NCBI GenBank assembly: GCA_003184365.1
Contig: NKYR01000136.1
Span: forward strand, 34,452-98,451
From: Evernia prunastri
Lineage: Eukaryota > Ascomycota > Lecanoromycetes > Lecanorales > Parmeliaceae
Direction of reading: 5' to 3'
DNA length: 64,000 bases
The translations under genes were made by a program, and so were the position numbers. Shown one piece after another: positions 44,699-56,169 of the stretch. The stretch's first letter is position 1. Each line of letters opens with the position of its first letter. The notes beneath the pieces are model-generated. The model ran no database searches and was not told the DNA's origin. It saw only the letters and a list, made by a program, of their open reading frames with translations.

Positions 44699-46847
44699 TC
44701 ATTTGGCATTTCCTTCGTCGTCCACAACGGGCATCTGCGCCCTGGCCCTCTCCACTACATCCACCCAGATCCCAGGCCTGCGTCTGCTACCCGCACCCAT
44801 GGTCTCTGCGTGCGCCCCCCACCCCAGCAGCCCCTCCTCATCCGCCCATTCCGCCATCCCCATCAACCCCACCGGGATGCCCCCTTCGTCCACCTCTTCC
44901 CCGGCGGCTTTGTCCCCTTCGGCCCCCACGAAGCCCGCCGGCACCGACAGGGCGGGAAGGCCCAGGAAGTTCGCCATCCACGCGTACTCCATGGTCGATT
45001 GCGTCGTGTCCCCGTCGCTGATGCCGCCCTTCAAATCCACCGTGGGTCGTCCGATGCGCCATCCCGCGCAGGGCGTCGTGGGCGTCACGATGACCATCCC
45101 CGGGTGCTGTTCCCAGAGGCGGGACAGATGTTGCATCAGGAGCTGCCGCAGCTTCTGGGCCAGGATGTAGTCCGTCGACGGCGTGACGGTCCCGAGGGCG
45201 ACGAGGATTTTGTTCGCCGGGGTGAGGTTGTGGGTTGAGGGGAGTAAGGTGGCGGCGTCGGAGAGGACGGTCATGGCGTGGGCGCTTTGACCTTCGGGGA
45301 GGAAAGGTATTTCAACGGGGACGAGGGTATAGTTGTAGGTGGAGACAAGGCGGTCGAGAAGGGAACGACAGAGGCGCTGAATGGCGGGAGTGGAGCGGGC
45401 GAACCAGGTTTCGGGGATGCCGAGGATTCTGCCGTTGCTGCTTTCGGTCGGAGATGGTGGCGGAAACGGAAGGGCGTGAAGGAGCGGAAACTGTGAGGAG
45501 GTGGGACATGCGGCATCAGGGGCACCAACGATGCGGTAAAAAGCGGTCAGGGAGATGATGTCGGCGGCGAGAACCGCGTTGACACCGCACGTGCTGGCGT
45601 GATTCACGCCCGGTCGGTGAGAGAGTCGACCGTGTGAAGGCTTTAGACCGTACGCGGAACAGAAGGCGGCGGGAATGCGAATGCTGCCGCCGCCATCACC
45701 GCCTAGCGCGATGGGGATCAAACCGGTGCTGACGGCGTAGGCGCACCCGCTTGAGGAGCCACCCGTGTAATACCGGGAATTGAAAGGGTTTGGAGGCGTG
45801 CCGTAAATGTGGTTGTTGCCCGAGGTGTCTAACAACGTGGTTGGCGAGATTTAGATTTACGGAAGGAGGTTCCTTGTCTTTGAAAAAAGGAAAAGGAAAA
45901 AAGGTAAGATACAAGTATTAAGGGAGATAATTGCGAATGCTCTTCAAGTGATGAAAGCGAATACTTACCCAACCCAAACTCGTTCATCGAGAGTTTCCCA
46001 AGATTGATGGCACCAGCTTCTTCCAACTTGCGGACACACCAACTGGTCATCGACTGGCCTTGAGCAGCCTCCGGGGTGTAGTCATTCTTCGAACCCAGAC
46101 AGGTGCGGTAGCCATCCACATCGTACTCATCTTTGATAGCCGTGGGAATACCATCTAAAATGCCGATTGGCCGCTTGTTCCTGAAACGCAATGTCGAGGC
46201 TTGAGCAGCGGCTAGAATGAGATCCACTCGACTGTCCCACCATGCGATCGAGTGTTCGCCCGGAGGAGATATGTCCCGGCGGACCAAGAGGAGTATGGCT
46301 TTCGCGACGGCCGTTGGTGTCAACTCGCCGGAGAGGTAAAGGGCATGGTAGTCGGCGACGGAGTAATACGTCTTTTTCGACAGATTCTCCAATATGGAAG
46401 TGATTGAACCGGACCGAGGGACGTTTTCAGCATCGACAGGAGCTGAAAAGTCAGCAATGGGAATGACGGTTGGATCGTATCGAGGCTCGTAGTCGTCCAG
46501 ATGCCTACGAATCCTGCGCAGGTCTCCGAACCCGGAATTACGCCAGATGAATACCCGAATGAAGTTCAGCCACTCCAGCCTGGGGGACGCATGAGTTGGG
46601 GAAATGTCGGATACGTCATTCTGGCAGGGGGGTAAACGAACAGGAAAGCAGCGACTACCAGAGTCAAGCCTCTCAATGCAGGGTTACTCTTCCTTTCATG
46701 TTGGTAGCGTACGTCGGGTCTAAGCAAATTCAGCCAATTAACTTAGCATTGGGGTGGAATTCGGTTTGATGGTGGATATCCTTACCCGCGCCTGGCCTCT
46801 GGATAGTCGTAGTAGCTCAGTCGTGGTGCTATCTCTTGGGTGCTCAT
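44699..46847 (-). CDS. Amidase-signature family hydrolase with an N-terminal membrane segment
   Basis: The C-terminal exon (45828-44699) joins across a 140-bp intron to the exon ending at 45969, making MNEFGLDTSGNNHIYGTP. Amidase-signature residues are clear: Lys in GIPTAIKDEYDV, the Gly/Ser-rich loop YTGGSSSGCAYAV with the cis-Ser, and the nucleophile Ser in GGDGGGSIRIPAAF. Upstream, WLNFIRVFIWRNSGFGDLRR and YEPRYDPTVIPIADFSAP belong to the same frame. A first exon (46847-46786, MSTQEIAPRLSYYDYPEA) joins to a segment with a possible transmembrane helix (about 46719-46620). The small intron between that segment and WLNFIR is unresolved (35 or 42 nt). It hydrolyses a carboxamide of unknown identity. 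The C-terminal exon is strongly GC-rich. Confidence 0.85.
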
Positions 46848-48574
46848 TGTGAGATTGGAATCGGATCCACGAGAAACACGGAAACAATGTTCAAGGATTG
46901 GAAACTAGACAGAAGGGACGCCTCATTTTCATCACTGATGTACAGAAGTCGATGCTCTCAGCAATATAAGTTGAAAATGTAAGGTGTGCAAGGTAAGATC
47001 TTACCGTACCTTAGGCTCCAGTATTCGGGACACTCGGAACGCGTTCAACCCTATCTACAATTACGAGTAATATAGAGTAAGGTAGGTAAGGAAGGCTCAG
47101 GCCAGAAGCATTTTCGAAGCAACTCTAGAGCAGTGTCTGGGCGGCACCTTCCTGAACATTATTGTTGGAAATAGTGGGCGAACAGCCCTACTACACTAGT
47201 GGCTTGGCATGGCACACACTTGATGTAGCAAATCCTCCATGTACATAGATCCTTAGTCCACTCAATACCACATTATTCAACAATTATATTCAGCAATTCT
47301 ATGCAGAACGACTTCACACGCGAGAGTGGCGTTGAGTCTATCTGCGATTGGCTGCTAATTTTACTCTACCAACATTTCTACATGAACAATTTCATACGGG
47401 TATGTTCTTAGGTTGTTCTGGGAGATTCGTAGGATCATATATACCACAGATTGGTGTATGCTAATGAAGTGAGCTGCTCTCGTGCCATCCAGTGCGTCCG
47501 AGGGTCCAGATATCCAGATTCAGAAGCTTAACTCAAGCGGGATTAGCAGCGGCAGCTAAAAGAAGCTTACTTTAGATCTTCGTCGACATGAACAACCGCA
47601 TTTGCCGAAATCTATCTTTCCTCGTCTCTTCCATGAGACATGTTGTAATCAGCGTGTCGTGCGCTCGACAACATGGCTTTGCTAACTAATCACCCTGTCG
47701 AAGGAGTGTTCCCAAATCATGACTCTGCATCTCTTCGTTGAGGCTTTGAGGACATGAATGACCGAATTGCCCAGACTCCGCGTCTCCTCACGTCTCTTTA
47801 CGGCTTCGAGGGCTTGAACGACCGCACTATGAATATTTTGGAGTCCTGCTTTTCTGGATTATCATGGTGTGATATTTAGCAATTCAAGAGCTCAACTTCC
47901 AAAATTTCGTTGAGACACTTCTGCAAGCCTTTCTCTCTGCATTCAAACATTGCCTTTACTAAGACCACGTTCACCTCCCTTCAAGTAACCAGATAAAGAC
48001 TCCAAGACTTCCTTTCTCATAATCCGTATGGTTTTGTGGCTTTGTCGACGGCAAATTTGATCGCAATTTTTGGGGTTCTCGTCGGTGTCCTCGTTGGTCT
48101 TCCTTCAGCCATCCTGGCCATTTGGACCATCTTGAAGCGCAACGATAATCATTGCTTTTCCCGAGGCTCTACAGATCGCGCTGCTTCCGATCAAGTATTG
48201 CAAGCGCTTTATTGATGCTGACGCTAATGAAGGCAATTCTCCACCACCATCGGCCGCTGAGGAAGCCCCTCATGCCGATACTGTCCTCTGGAACTGCAGG
48301 TACGAATCTGTCTCTGAGACCATCATACTAATATCCATGTTCTCACACTTGCTACAACTCGCTATTACTACCGGATTCTGGTTGAAATGTGATCCTGATG
48401 TGGCTGTGCGCTGTCATGGTGACAAGCACTTGGTGATGTGTTGACAGGAGGATGCTGCGGTCTCTGTGTTTTCTATAGGAACGCTATCAACGCAAGGCTA
48501 AGATCAGATGACGATGGCCGTAAGAGCTACGCCTCCGGAGCCCCCAACGCACAGCACGTAGCACATGCAGCCCG
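46848..48574. other. Gene-poor region between amidase and P450
   Basis: Contains the perfect palindrome GGTAAGATCTTACC (46992-47005) and three imperfect copies of a GACATGAA-type segment (about 47586, 47751 and 47807). A possible membrane-protein fragment is listed separately. No intact gene is supported. Confidence 0.45.
47997..48215 (+). pseudogene. Possible remnant of a small membrane protein
   Basis: An open frame without ATG encodes PYGFVALSTANLIAIFGVLV, then a strongly hydrophobic segment to AIWTILKR, looking like one transmembrane helix. The reading then moves to another frame (IAFPEALQIALLPIKYC onward to about 48298). The frame break and missing start suggest a decayed or intron-bearing gene. 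No family is recognised. Confidence 0.25.
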
Positions 48575-50293
48575 TTACAGCCGAACCCGACACCCCGAAG
48601 CAACTGTCAAAGTGATAGAAAGATTCTCCCTCCAAGGCTCCTCATCAGCCGGCTCCACTTTCTCGAAACACTGCAGCATCCGAATCAGAATGTACTCAGC
48701 TTCGGCAAGTGCGAAATCCTCTGCTCGCGACACGCAGTTTTGATCAGCTTCCAGTCCATCCTACTGTCAAGCACTATAAGGAGATGGGGAAAAGAAGAAG
48801 AAAGACTCACGACCGATGCATAACCTAGGCCCACCTCCAAACGGGACATATGCCCATCCCCCTCGCCGTGCGTTGGTCTCCCACCGTTCAGGCTTGAATT
48901 CCTCAGCATCATCACCCCACACGTCTCGCCGTCGGTGCATTGCGTAGATATTTATGAAAGCATTTGTGCCGCGCCGGATAATCAGTGGTGAGGTTTGGTC
49001 GGGACCGCCACCACGGGGAAGGATTGTGTCGGCGTTGGCCCAGCGCTGGTTTATTGGGACGACGGGGTGGAGGCGAAGCGCTATCGCAAACAATGGTCAG
49101 ATGAGGAGCGGGAAGACCACTTCGTTGAAGGAAATTTTACATTCTTGCAAACATTGACGCGCAAATTTGGCGATTTTCATGCTCTCCTGCGTCAGCGGTC
49201 CTGGACCTAACGATTTCGCTTCTTCTCTCAATTTCTGCCAGATATCTGGGCGGCGTGCAAGAGTGTGGAACAGTTGACTCAAGAGACTAGAGGTCGTGTC
49301 GCGTCCACCTAACAATGCGCTCAGCAGCTGGTCGCGAAGAACTTTTGGATCTTGTGTTCGTTGTGCAAGGTTTTCCAGAAATATGCAGTGCTTTCGGTCC
49401 TGATTCGGGTCCTTCTGTGAGTCTTTCTGTACCTCCAGGGGCGGCCCTTGCTCGACAATTCGCCGTACCCATTGATCAACTGTCTGGTGTAATAGTCGCC
49501 TTGACCGGCGGTCTTCCCGGTCAGGCAAAAGAGTACCAATCCACCCGAGCGCGATTTTCCGCCAAACGACCTTTTGAGAATACTCGCAAGCGTGGGAGAA
49601 GGTCATGAGCCCTCTTTCGTCGCTTTCGGATTGCTTCAGGGTATCTGTTGAGGATCCGAATAGCATGTCGGTAATAATATCCATACTCAATCGTTTGAAC
49701 AGCTCCTGAAGGTCCACTGGAACGCCATTCTCTGCCGGTAGCGCTTTCGAAAAGGCCTGGAAATGGCGCTCAAACATCTCAGCATCACAGATTCGACTTT
49801 TGGCAAAACTGGGCCGGAGCAGAGCGCGAGCTTCCGACCACTTTGCGCCGTCGGCAGCGAAAATTCCATCCCCGAGTAAGGGTCCATAGCCATAACGTCT
49901 ACTTGGTCCATGGTCAAAGACTTCAAATGAGGAAGCTAGGATGGTTTTAACATTCTCCGGCTCTGATGTTACGAAGCCGTGGTTTCCCAGGATCCAGAAC
50001 GTGAATGTGTGGCCAAAGTTGTGGGAGAAATCCTGCCAGAGTTGTAAGACAGTACGAGATTGGTAGGCACGTACGACACGGGAGACGAGACCGATTCCTG
50101 AGTACGGATCATTATGCCTGTATTTGTTTCCAGGGAGGCATCCATTGCTGGTGGCCAATTGGCGGAGTTGAAGCTGTCTTTTCCCCGTTACGAACAACGT
50201 TGCGACCAGGAGCGATGAGCAAACGAATGTGATCCAGTATATGGAATGGTCGAGCTCGCTTGGCCACGCGGTCAAGGCAGTCTTGTCTAACAT
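48575..50293 (-). CDS. Cytochrome P450, CYP52-like (fatty acid/alkane hydroxylase type)
   Basis: Exons 50293-49141, 49080-48811 and 48720-48575 encode 522 residues. An N-terminal membrane anchor (about 17-36) is followed by PYSGIGLVSRVVRAY, LLGDGIFAADGAKWSEAR and LRPSFAKSR, the phrasing of fungal CYP52/CYP63-like enzymes. The I-helix is LLGGRDTTS (about 327-335), the K-helix ExxR is QESLRLHP, and the heme loop is FGGGPRLCIGQ, with the cysteine ligand just before a splice junction; FALAEAEYILIR follows. Such P450s omega-hydroxylate fatty acids or alkanes at the ER. That substrate is inferred from family resemblance. The gene is divergent from the reductase gene across 1.28 kb containing repeated motifs. 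Composition is balanced with no disabling lesion. Confidence 0.92.
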
Positions 50294-51575
50294 AAGGAAA
50301 TTTTGATATGTTCACGTCAGAACGATTGGTATAGATTTGTAAAAAGTAAGTGGGCATGAATGAGTCTTTTTCCCCCACGACAACATTACTAGCAGAGGGA
50401 AAAGAAAGCGCGAGTACTGTAAGTCTCCCACCTTTCATTTTGGTATCTCGTTGCCTCTAATTGGCTTAATAAAATTAGGCAATTCCAGGCCTCGAACCCG
50501 ATACGATTAAATACCACCAGCGAACAAAAGGTAAAGGAAGGCGTCCAGAATGTCTGGCAAGGGTTTGGATTCTCTAAGGTCATTTAGACCAGGAGGATAA
50601 GTAGCGTTCCTCATGGATTGTCGATATCCTGGCAAGAAAGGTTGGTGGCAAGATGGTATGATCAGCTCCACACACACTTGTTTTAACATTATGGCTGATG
50701 GCATGTTATAAGCTATCGGAGATACTCGATGAAAGGCTTCAAGACTTTTCATCCCAGTATAGGCTTCTAATAGCCAGAACGGCTTGACTAGACCTACCTT
50801 AACAGACCATTTTGGAAAGTATCACTCTTCAGACGTCATAAGCTACCTTGATGGAGATACTCGATCGAAGCTTTCTGATGATTTGATCTTATACACCATC
50901 TTTAACATTTTTACTAGTCATTTTTACTAGTTACACGTTATAAGCTAGTGGAGATACTCGATGTGCCTAAAGTAGGTAAGGTAGCACGGGCCTCGGGCCG
51001 CGGCAAGAGTCTCGGCCCGAGTACTCGTACCCTACCAAGGTACTCTACCTTACAACCTCGGCTTCTAGGAGTGACCTACCATACCTTAGGTATCTCAAGA
51101 AGTATTCCATCGAAGCTTTTCCCTACTCTATCATCCAAAGTATCTATCGTTCCAAATCGCCAATGTATAAAGCATGCATGCCATCTTGTGACTTTGTAAC
51201 CGGATATTAACAAAAGTAAGGCACCTTAGGTCGAAGAGTATCTTACTAAAATCATTAATCAATCAAATCACTTTACCTCAAACATAGTGATACTCTTTGT
51301 TAGCTCAACTATCACATCTTCAAACCTCATGCCAACTCAACTAAATTACCACATTCCCCATCTGTCCCAGTTCAAGTACACCAAAGATTTCATACCACTA
51401 TCATCCAATCATCACTCCAGATGTCTCTTTCCTTGACCCCCTCTACTTTCGTCTCATGCGGCGACGCTACCGTAATGATCACCAGGATATCATCTAGTCC
51501 TTCTGCCTCCTTGGGCACCCAGTTTCACGCATTCAAACTCAAGAGTAGGTGGAAGAACAGACCTCAAGTTGCGGC
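50294..51575. promoter_or_regulatory. Divergent promoter P450 / acyl reductase with repeated motifs
   Basis: 1282 bp between opposed start codons (50293 minus, 51576 plus). Contains three copies of a bipartite motif (50708-50962), a GC-rich inverted repeat (50992-51000 with 51013-51021) and several TACCTTA/TAAGGTA words. No ORF is supported. Confidence 0.6.
50708..50962. repeat. Three copies of bipartite motif ATAAGCTA-n-GGAGATACTCGAT
   Basis: Copies lie at 50708-50730 (2-nt gap), 50838-50865 (7-nt gap) and 50940-50962 (2-nt gap). Both half-motifs are identical in all three copies while the gap varies, and all copies have the same orientation. Confidence 0.85.
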
Positions 51576-52974
51576 ATGGCATTTCCAAGCCAACAATACT
51601 TTCAAGACCAATGCGTGTTCCTGACTGGAGCCACTGGCTTTCTGGGCTCTGTGTTGTCATACAAGCTTCTGGGTAGCTTAGAGTGCAAACGATTAATACT
51701 ACTGGTGAGAGGTGGAGAAAAGTGAGGAGTCTTCGGTATCCGATACGCGCAATATCAAAACCTAACCACAAAACCATAGACGTTTTCGAGAGTTCTCAAA
51801 GACCTTGCTACCAGCCCACAAATATGAAACCGTCTGGGAGAAAGACAAAATCACGGTCTTCGATGGCGACATCGAACAGCCGGGGCTGGGTCTGTCGGAG
51901 GACGAGCTGTCGGAGATCAAGTCCACTGCGACAATCTACATCCACGCCGCCTCCTCCATCAACCTCCAACGTTCTCTGGCCTCGATTACCAGATCAGTAC
52001 TCTCACCCACCCTCACCATAGCAGACGTCGCCCTCTCCTCCCCGCAAACCCGCCAGTTCGTCTACATCTCAACCGCCTACGCAAACTCCCACCTGCACAA
52101 CCTCCACGCCGGCATCGACACCCACGTCTCCGAGCTCATCTACCCGCTCCGCCCCAGCGCCCTCGACAGCACACATCTCGAACACGCGGACCTCCTCATC
52201 GCCTCCACCACCCCCGAGTTCAGCTCGCAAAACTTCCCCTTCCCCTACGCCTACGCCAAACACCTGACCGAGCGCCTTCTCCTGCAACGCTTCGACGCCC
52301 AGAACAAAGCTCCCTCACTGCTGATCCTGCGGCCCTCGGTCTTCGGCCCTGCGTTGTACGAACCGTTCCCTTACTACGAGACCCCCGGCTCGGCTCCAGC
52401 GACCGGCTTCATCGCCGGGGCGATCACGACGCTGAGTCTGCGTATGGATTTTGCGTCGAGGTTCCCGTACCCGTACCGGCAGAGCAACCTGGACGAGATG
52501 CCGGTCGATCTCGTCGCCAACAGGCTTCTGATGCACCTATCCCGGCGGACCTCGGGACTCGTGCACGCGGTGGCCGGCGCGGACGGGAGGCGTAGCTTCG
52601 CCAGCCTTTGGGAGAAGGCCATGTCCGAGCGACGGCTACCCTGGTGCCCGAGGGTGGTGTGGCGCGGCGATGTGGATTGGAGGGACAAGCGGGTGCTGTG
52701 TCCGATCGCGAGGGCGTTTGTGGTCATCGGGACGAGCTTCGCTTTTGCGAGCGAGAGGACGGAGGAGCTGTGGGCGTTGGGGGTGGAGGAGGGGGGTTTG
52801 ACGGAGGGGGAGAAGGAATGTTTCCCGTGCTGGTTGGGGGATGGGGAGTTGCTGGGGGAGGTGGAGAGGAGGAGGGGCAGCGTGAGGATGCATTTGGGTC
52901 GGTATTTCGGGAAGAGGAGGTGGAGGAGGGTTTATGTTGATTTGTTTCTGAGGGCTCTTGTGAGACAGGGCTGA
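51576..52974 (+). CDS. Fatty acyl-CoA/thioester reductase-like extended SDR (NAD-binding_4)
   Basis: Exons 51576-51721 and 51780-52974 encode 446 residues. The N-terminus has the Rossmann motif VFLTGATGFLGS (about 15-25) and ILLVRGG. The central part has TIYIHAASSINLQRSL and FVYISTAYANSHL, and the YxxxK pair is in PFPYAYAKHLTERLL (about Y205/K209). LILRPSVFGPALYEPFPY and MDFASRF follow. These are hallmarks of the male-sterility/fatty acyl-CoA reductase branch of extended SDRs, which reduce an acyl thioester to aldehyde or alcohol with NADPH. No clear C-terminal FAR domain is seen, so a different acyl or carbonyl substrate is possible. Third positions are strongly G/C. Confidence 0.88.
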
Positions 52975-53168
52975 GGGGTGGGACTAGATTAATTATCTTG
53001 TTTTATCATGGGAGGCGTATTTTGGTCGTACAAGTTGTACTTGTTAGGATGATTTCAGATCTGAGGTCTAGGAATTAACGTCATGTAAAGGCGAAACATG
53101 ATGTAAAAAGTCGCCTTCAACGCATTCTCACACTCCAGAACGAGGCAGAGACCATTCATTCATCCCCC

Positions 53169-55173
53169 TCACGCGGCCCCAGAAAGCCGCTTGCTTTTGA
53201 AACATCCAAGCCACCCTTCAAACACCAGCAGCTCCCCCGCAAACAACGCCGCCACCACCAGCCAAAACGCCTGGGAATGCCTCTCCATATGCCGCTCCCA
53301 CACCTCCCTCTTCGGGTACGCCACGCCCTGGTCCCCCTCCCCCTCCCTCCCCCTCCTCTCGAGCAACTGCTCCCGCTCCACAAACGGCGGAGGCGCAATC
53401 GCGTACCGGACCGGCGTCCACGCATTCTTCACCACGACCAGCCAGAGCAGGAACAGCGGCGGCCAGGCGAACCTCACCACGAGGCCCTCCAGCAACCGTC
53501 GTCCCACCCGATCCTCGCCATCGCGGAGCGCCCGCTTCACGGAAACGCCGGCGCCGGCGAGACAGGCCCACAGCACAACGACATACATCCACCCGCCACA
53601 CTCCCACAGCACAATCCTGACCAGACCCCTCCCTTTCCTCCTCGCGTCCCGTTCGGCCTTGCCGAGCGCCGCGTCGATGCCCGTCGGCGTGAAGCGCGGC
53701 ACGGCCCGTCCTAACAGCTTCGGCGCGAGAAAGCACCGCAGCGTGATGGCGAGCCGGTACGGGGCGGTGTAGAGCGCCGACACGGGGGCCAGGAGCGACA
53801 TGCGCCACCCGACCAGCGAGCAGAGGAGCGCCTGGTACGCGCTCTGGGCCACGAAATCGAGCACCGCCAGACGGAACAGGACGGGCAGGTGCGATGATGG
53901 GGTCGGGGGCGGGAGCAGCGGACGCCCGGAGAGGATCAGCAAGGGGAGCACGAACATGGTCGCCGTCCAGACGAACGACGCCGACCCGTCGATGGCGCCC
54001 CACAGCGCACCCCCGAGCCGTACGGCAACGGGCAAGTCCCGCGCCCGCGCCGACGCCAGGTGCCGCGCGACGGACAGGATGCCCGCGGCCCAGCGCTGCC
54101 TCTGCCGGACCCAGTCCGCGAACGTGGACGCCGCGAGCCCCCACTGCAGGCACCCGGGCACGTAGACCGTCCGCCACCCGGCGGCCGCCAGCGCGAGCGA
54201 CGTCAGCACGTCCTCCTGCAGCGAGTCCTCGGGGAAGCCGCCGCCGCCGACGGCCTCGAGGGCGGCGCGGCGGACGACGAAGCCCGAGCCCGTGCAGAAG
54301 GACCCGTCGCGCGTGTCCTGCAGGTGCGTGAGGGATTCGATGGTGCTGATGTCGTGGCCCATGCCGAGGGGGTCGCCGGGGGGGATGTTGTAGAGGCGCT
54401 GGAAGGGGCAGGCGAGGCCGGCGCGGGGGTCGGAGAGGAGGTGGGGTAGCACGGTGGGGAGCCAGTCCCGCGCGGGGATCATGTCGACATCGAGGACGGC
54501 GAAGAAGTCGGCGGGACCGCTGGGAAGGGCGCGCGCGAAGCGGGTGCCGAAGTTCAGGTTAGCGGCTTTGGAGTGTGTGTGCACCGGGACGTCGCGGCTG
54601 GCGTAGTGGATGTTAGGGAGGTCGTTTGAGTGGTGCGTCGAGATAGCGGCGGCCAGGTCGTCGGAGCCGCTGTCGTCGAGGACGATGACTCGGAAGAGGG
54701 AGCGCGGGTAGTCTTGGGCGCAGGCTGCTCGGGCGGTGTTGATAACGACCCCTAGTCCTTCGCCGCAGTAGGTGACGAAGACGTCGATACGCGGGAGTTT
54801 GGTGCCATCGGGGACCGTGGGGCGGAGTCGGGCGCCTTCGGCGGTATGGGTGGTGGACCATACCGACAGCTGGGTGAACAATCGGGGTACTGGCACGGGT
54901 TACGTCAGCCAATATACTCTTATCGAGCAAACCTAAAAGTGCCGGAGGGAATGCTTCCTGACATGCACTCGCTATCTCGATCAGAACAGCAGCCAAGATG
55001 ACTGGATCGGCCGTCCGGGCGGACAAGACGCCCCATGCGCGAACGAAGAGGTACGTGAGACTGAGGACCATAGATACCACAGCAGCTCGTGGCAGCCACT
55101 GTAGGCTGCGGTTTTTCGTCCCTCGCAGAGGACTGGTCTGGCCATTCGATTTGCTCACAGCTGTGGCCGCCAT
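53169..55173 (-). CDS. Membrane GT2 glycosyltransferase (cellulose-synthase-like)
   Basis: Exons 55173-54933 and 54889-53169 (43-nt intron) encode 653 residues. Two N-terminal transmembrane segments precede a cytosolic GT-A domain with the processive-type GT2 signature: IDVFVTYCGEG, LDDSGSDDL (DD about 152-153), AVLDVDMIPARDW (DVD about 214-216), FCTGSGFVVRR, the acceptor-site acidic pair in SLQEDVLTS (about 306-307) and RQRQRWAAG (QRQRW about 343-347). Four or five further membrane helices follow. It would transfer a sugar from a UDP-sugar at a membrane. Acceptor and sugar are unknown; a polysaccharide or a lipid are both possible. It is very GC-rich, giving long shadow ORFs on both strands. 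Divergent from the sulfotransferase-like gene. Confidence 0.9.
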
Positions 55174-56169
55174 GTTTGAAGTAAAGTGTTGAAGGCCTGA
55201 ATCGTGCGTGCTTCGGGTGAATGTAGATTCGGATCCCTGGCTTCGAAAGAAGGGGGAAGCCGCGTTGCCCCATCACAGAGACTTGGAGAGGAATGGTTTT
55301 TTGGAATAACATTCGGGGTTGCGCTTTGACAGCGTCTAGACTCTGCCATCACGGAGCTATGGGGTTCATCGAGCTAGATTGAATGGGTTGCGTCGGTATC
55401 CATCTGATATTGTGGAAGAGAAGCACTACGGCGTCTCCACAAAAGAGTAGGACTCCGGGCTAGTAGATCTGATCCAGGGTATTATGCAGGGCAATATATG
55501 CGTTAAACCGACTCGTCATGTTGCTTGGAAGGCTGCAGATCCTTCGTTGAGGATTTGGGGTTCTCCTTCCTCTTGATTCGATCTGGTCTCTCTCTAAGAG
55601 CTAGTGGGTTGGGCCGCTCAGAGCACTCGGTCTCTTTGTCCCGTCTCAGCCACCCTGTACATAGCTTGAGAGTGTTGGTGAGAAACAAATTTTCGGTCCA
55701 TGTCGACTAGACATGGGAGTCTTCCAGGGCTGTGGCATGGGAATATGCCTGTCGGGACCTCTGTTTGCACGCTAGCCTGAAACTTCAGGCATGAGAGAAT
55801 GAACCAGGTGTTGGAGCCAGATCAGGTGTCTGTTGATTATCCTAGCTAGCCACACTGATTGCCGTTTTTGGGCGAAGACGTCCGATGTGGGTCTAGCGAA
55901 ACTAGGAGGATCTAGTCTGGACTATATATTGCCTTTTCTAGTAAAGAACGCTTAGCGATGCTAGGTTCAGTCCAGTTTGAATAGTGGCAACGTTATCTAT
56001 AAAGGCAGTCTTTGCGCGAAGACGTCCGCTGTATGCCTGCAGACCCTAGATCGATCTAGTCGAGAGTGTAATAATACTCTATATCTGCTGTCCTTGAGCG
56101 AAGAAGCAATGAAGAAAAAAGGTGTTCCGAAAAAAGGTTTTCCGACAAAGTAATATTCAGGCAATCAGT
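55174..56169. promoter_or_regulatory. Divergent promoter GT2 / sulfotransferase-like gene
   Basis: 996 bp between opposed starts. Holds a 16-bp inverted repeat GCCTGAA-AC-TTCAGGC (55775-55790) and two copies of GCGAAGACGTCCG (55872-55884 and 56016-56028), each followed by a TGT. A weaker GCGAAGAAG copy is near 56088. Short ORFs are not supported. Confidence 0.55.

Noticed and set aside
45840..45968. Read-through tail after MNEFGLG in the amidase gene
   Set aside because: A clear GTAAGT donor and TTAG acceptor join the two halves of the amidase signature region, so the tail is intronic.
53218..54177. Long antisense-frame ORF (319 residues) overlapping the GT2 gene, plus plus-strand ORFs over the same span
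   Set aside because: They are Gly/Ala/Arg-rich products of very high GC3 in the GT2 gene, which has full family motifs. The shadows have none.
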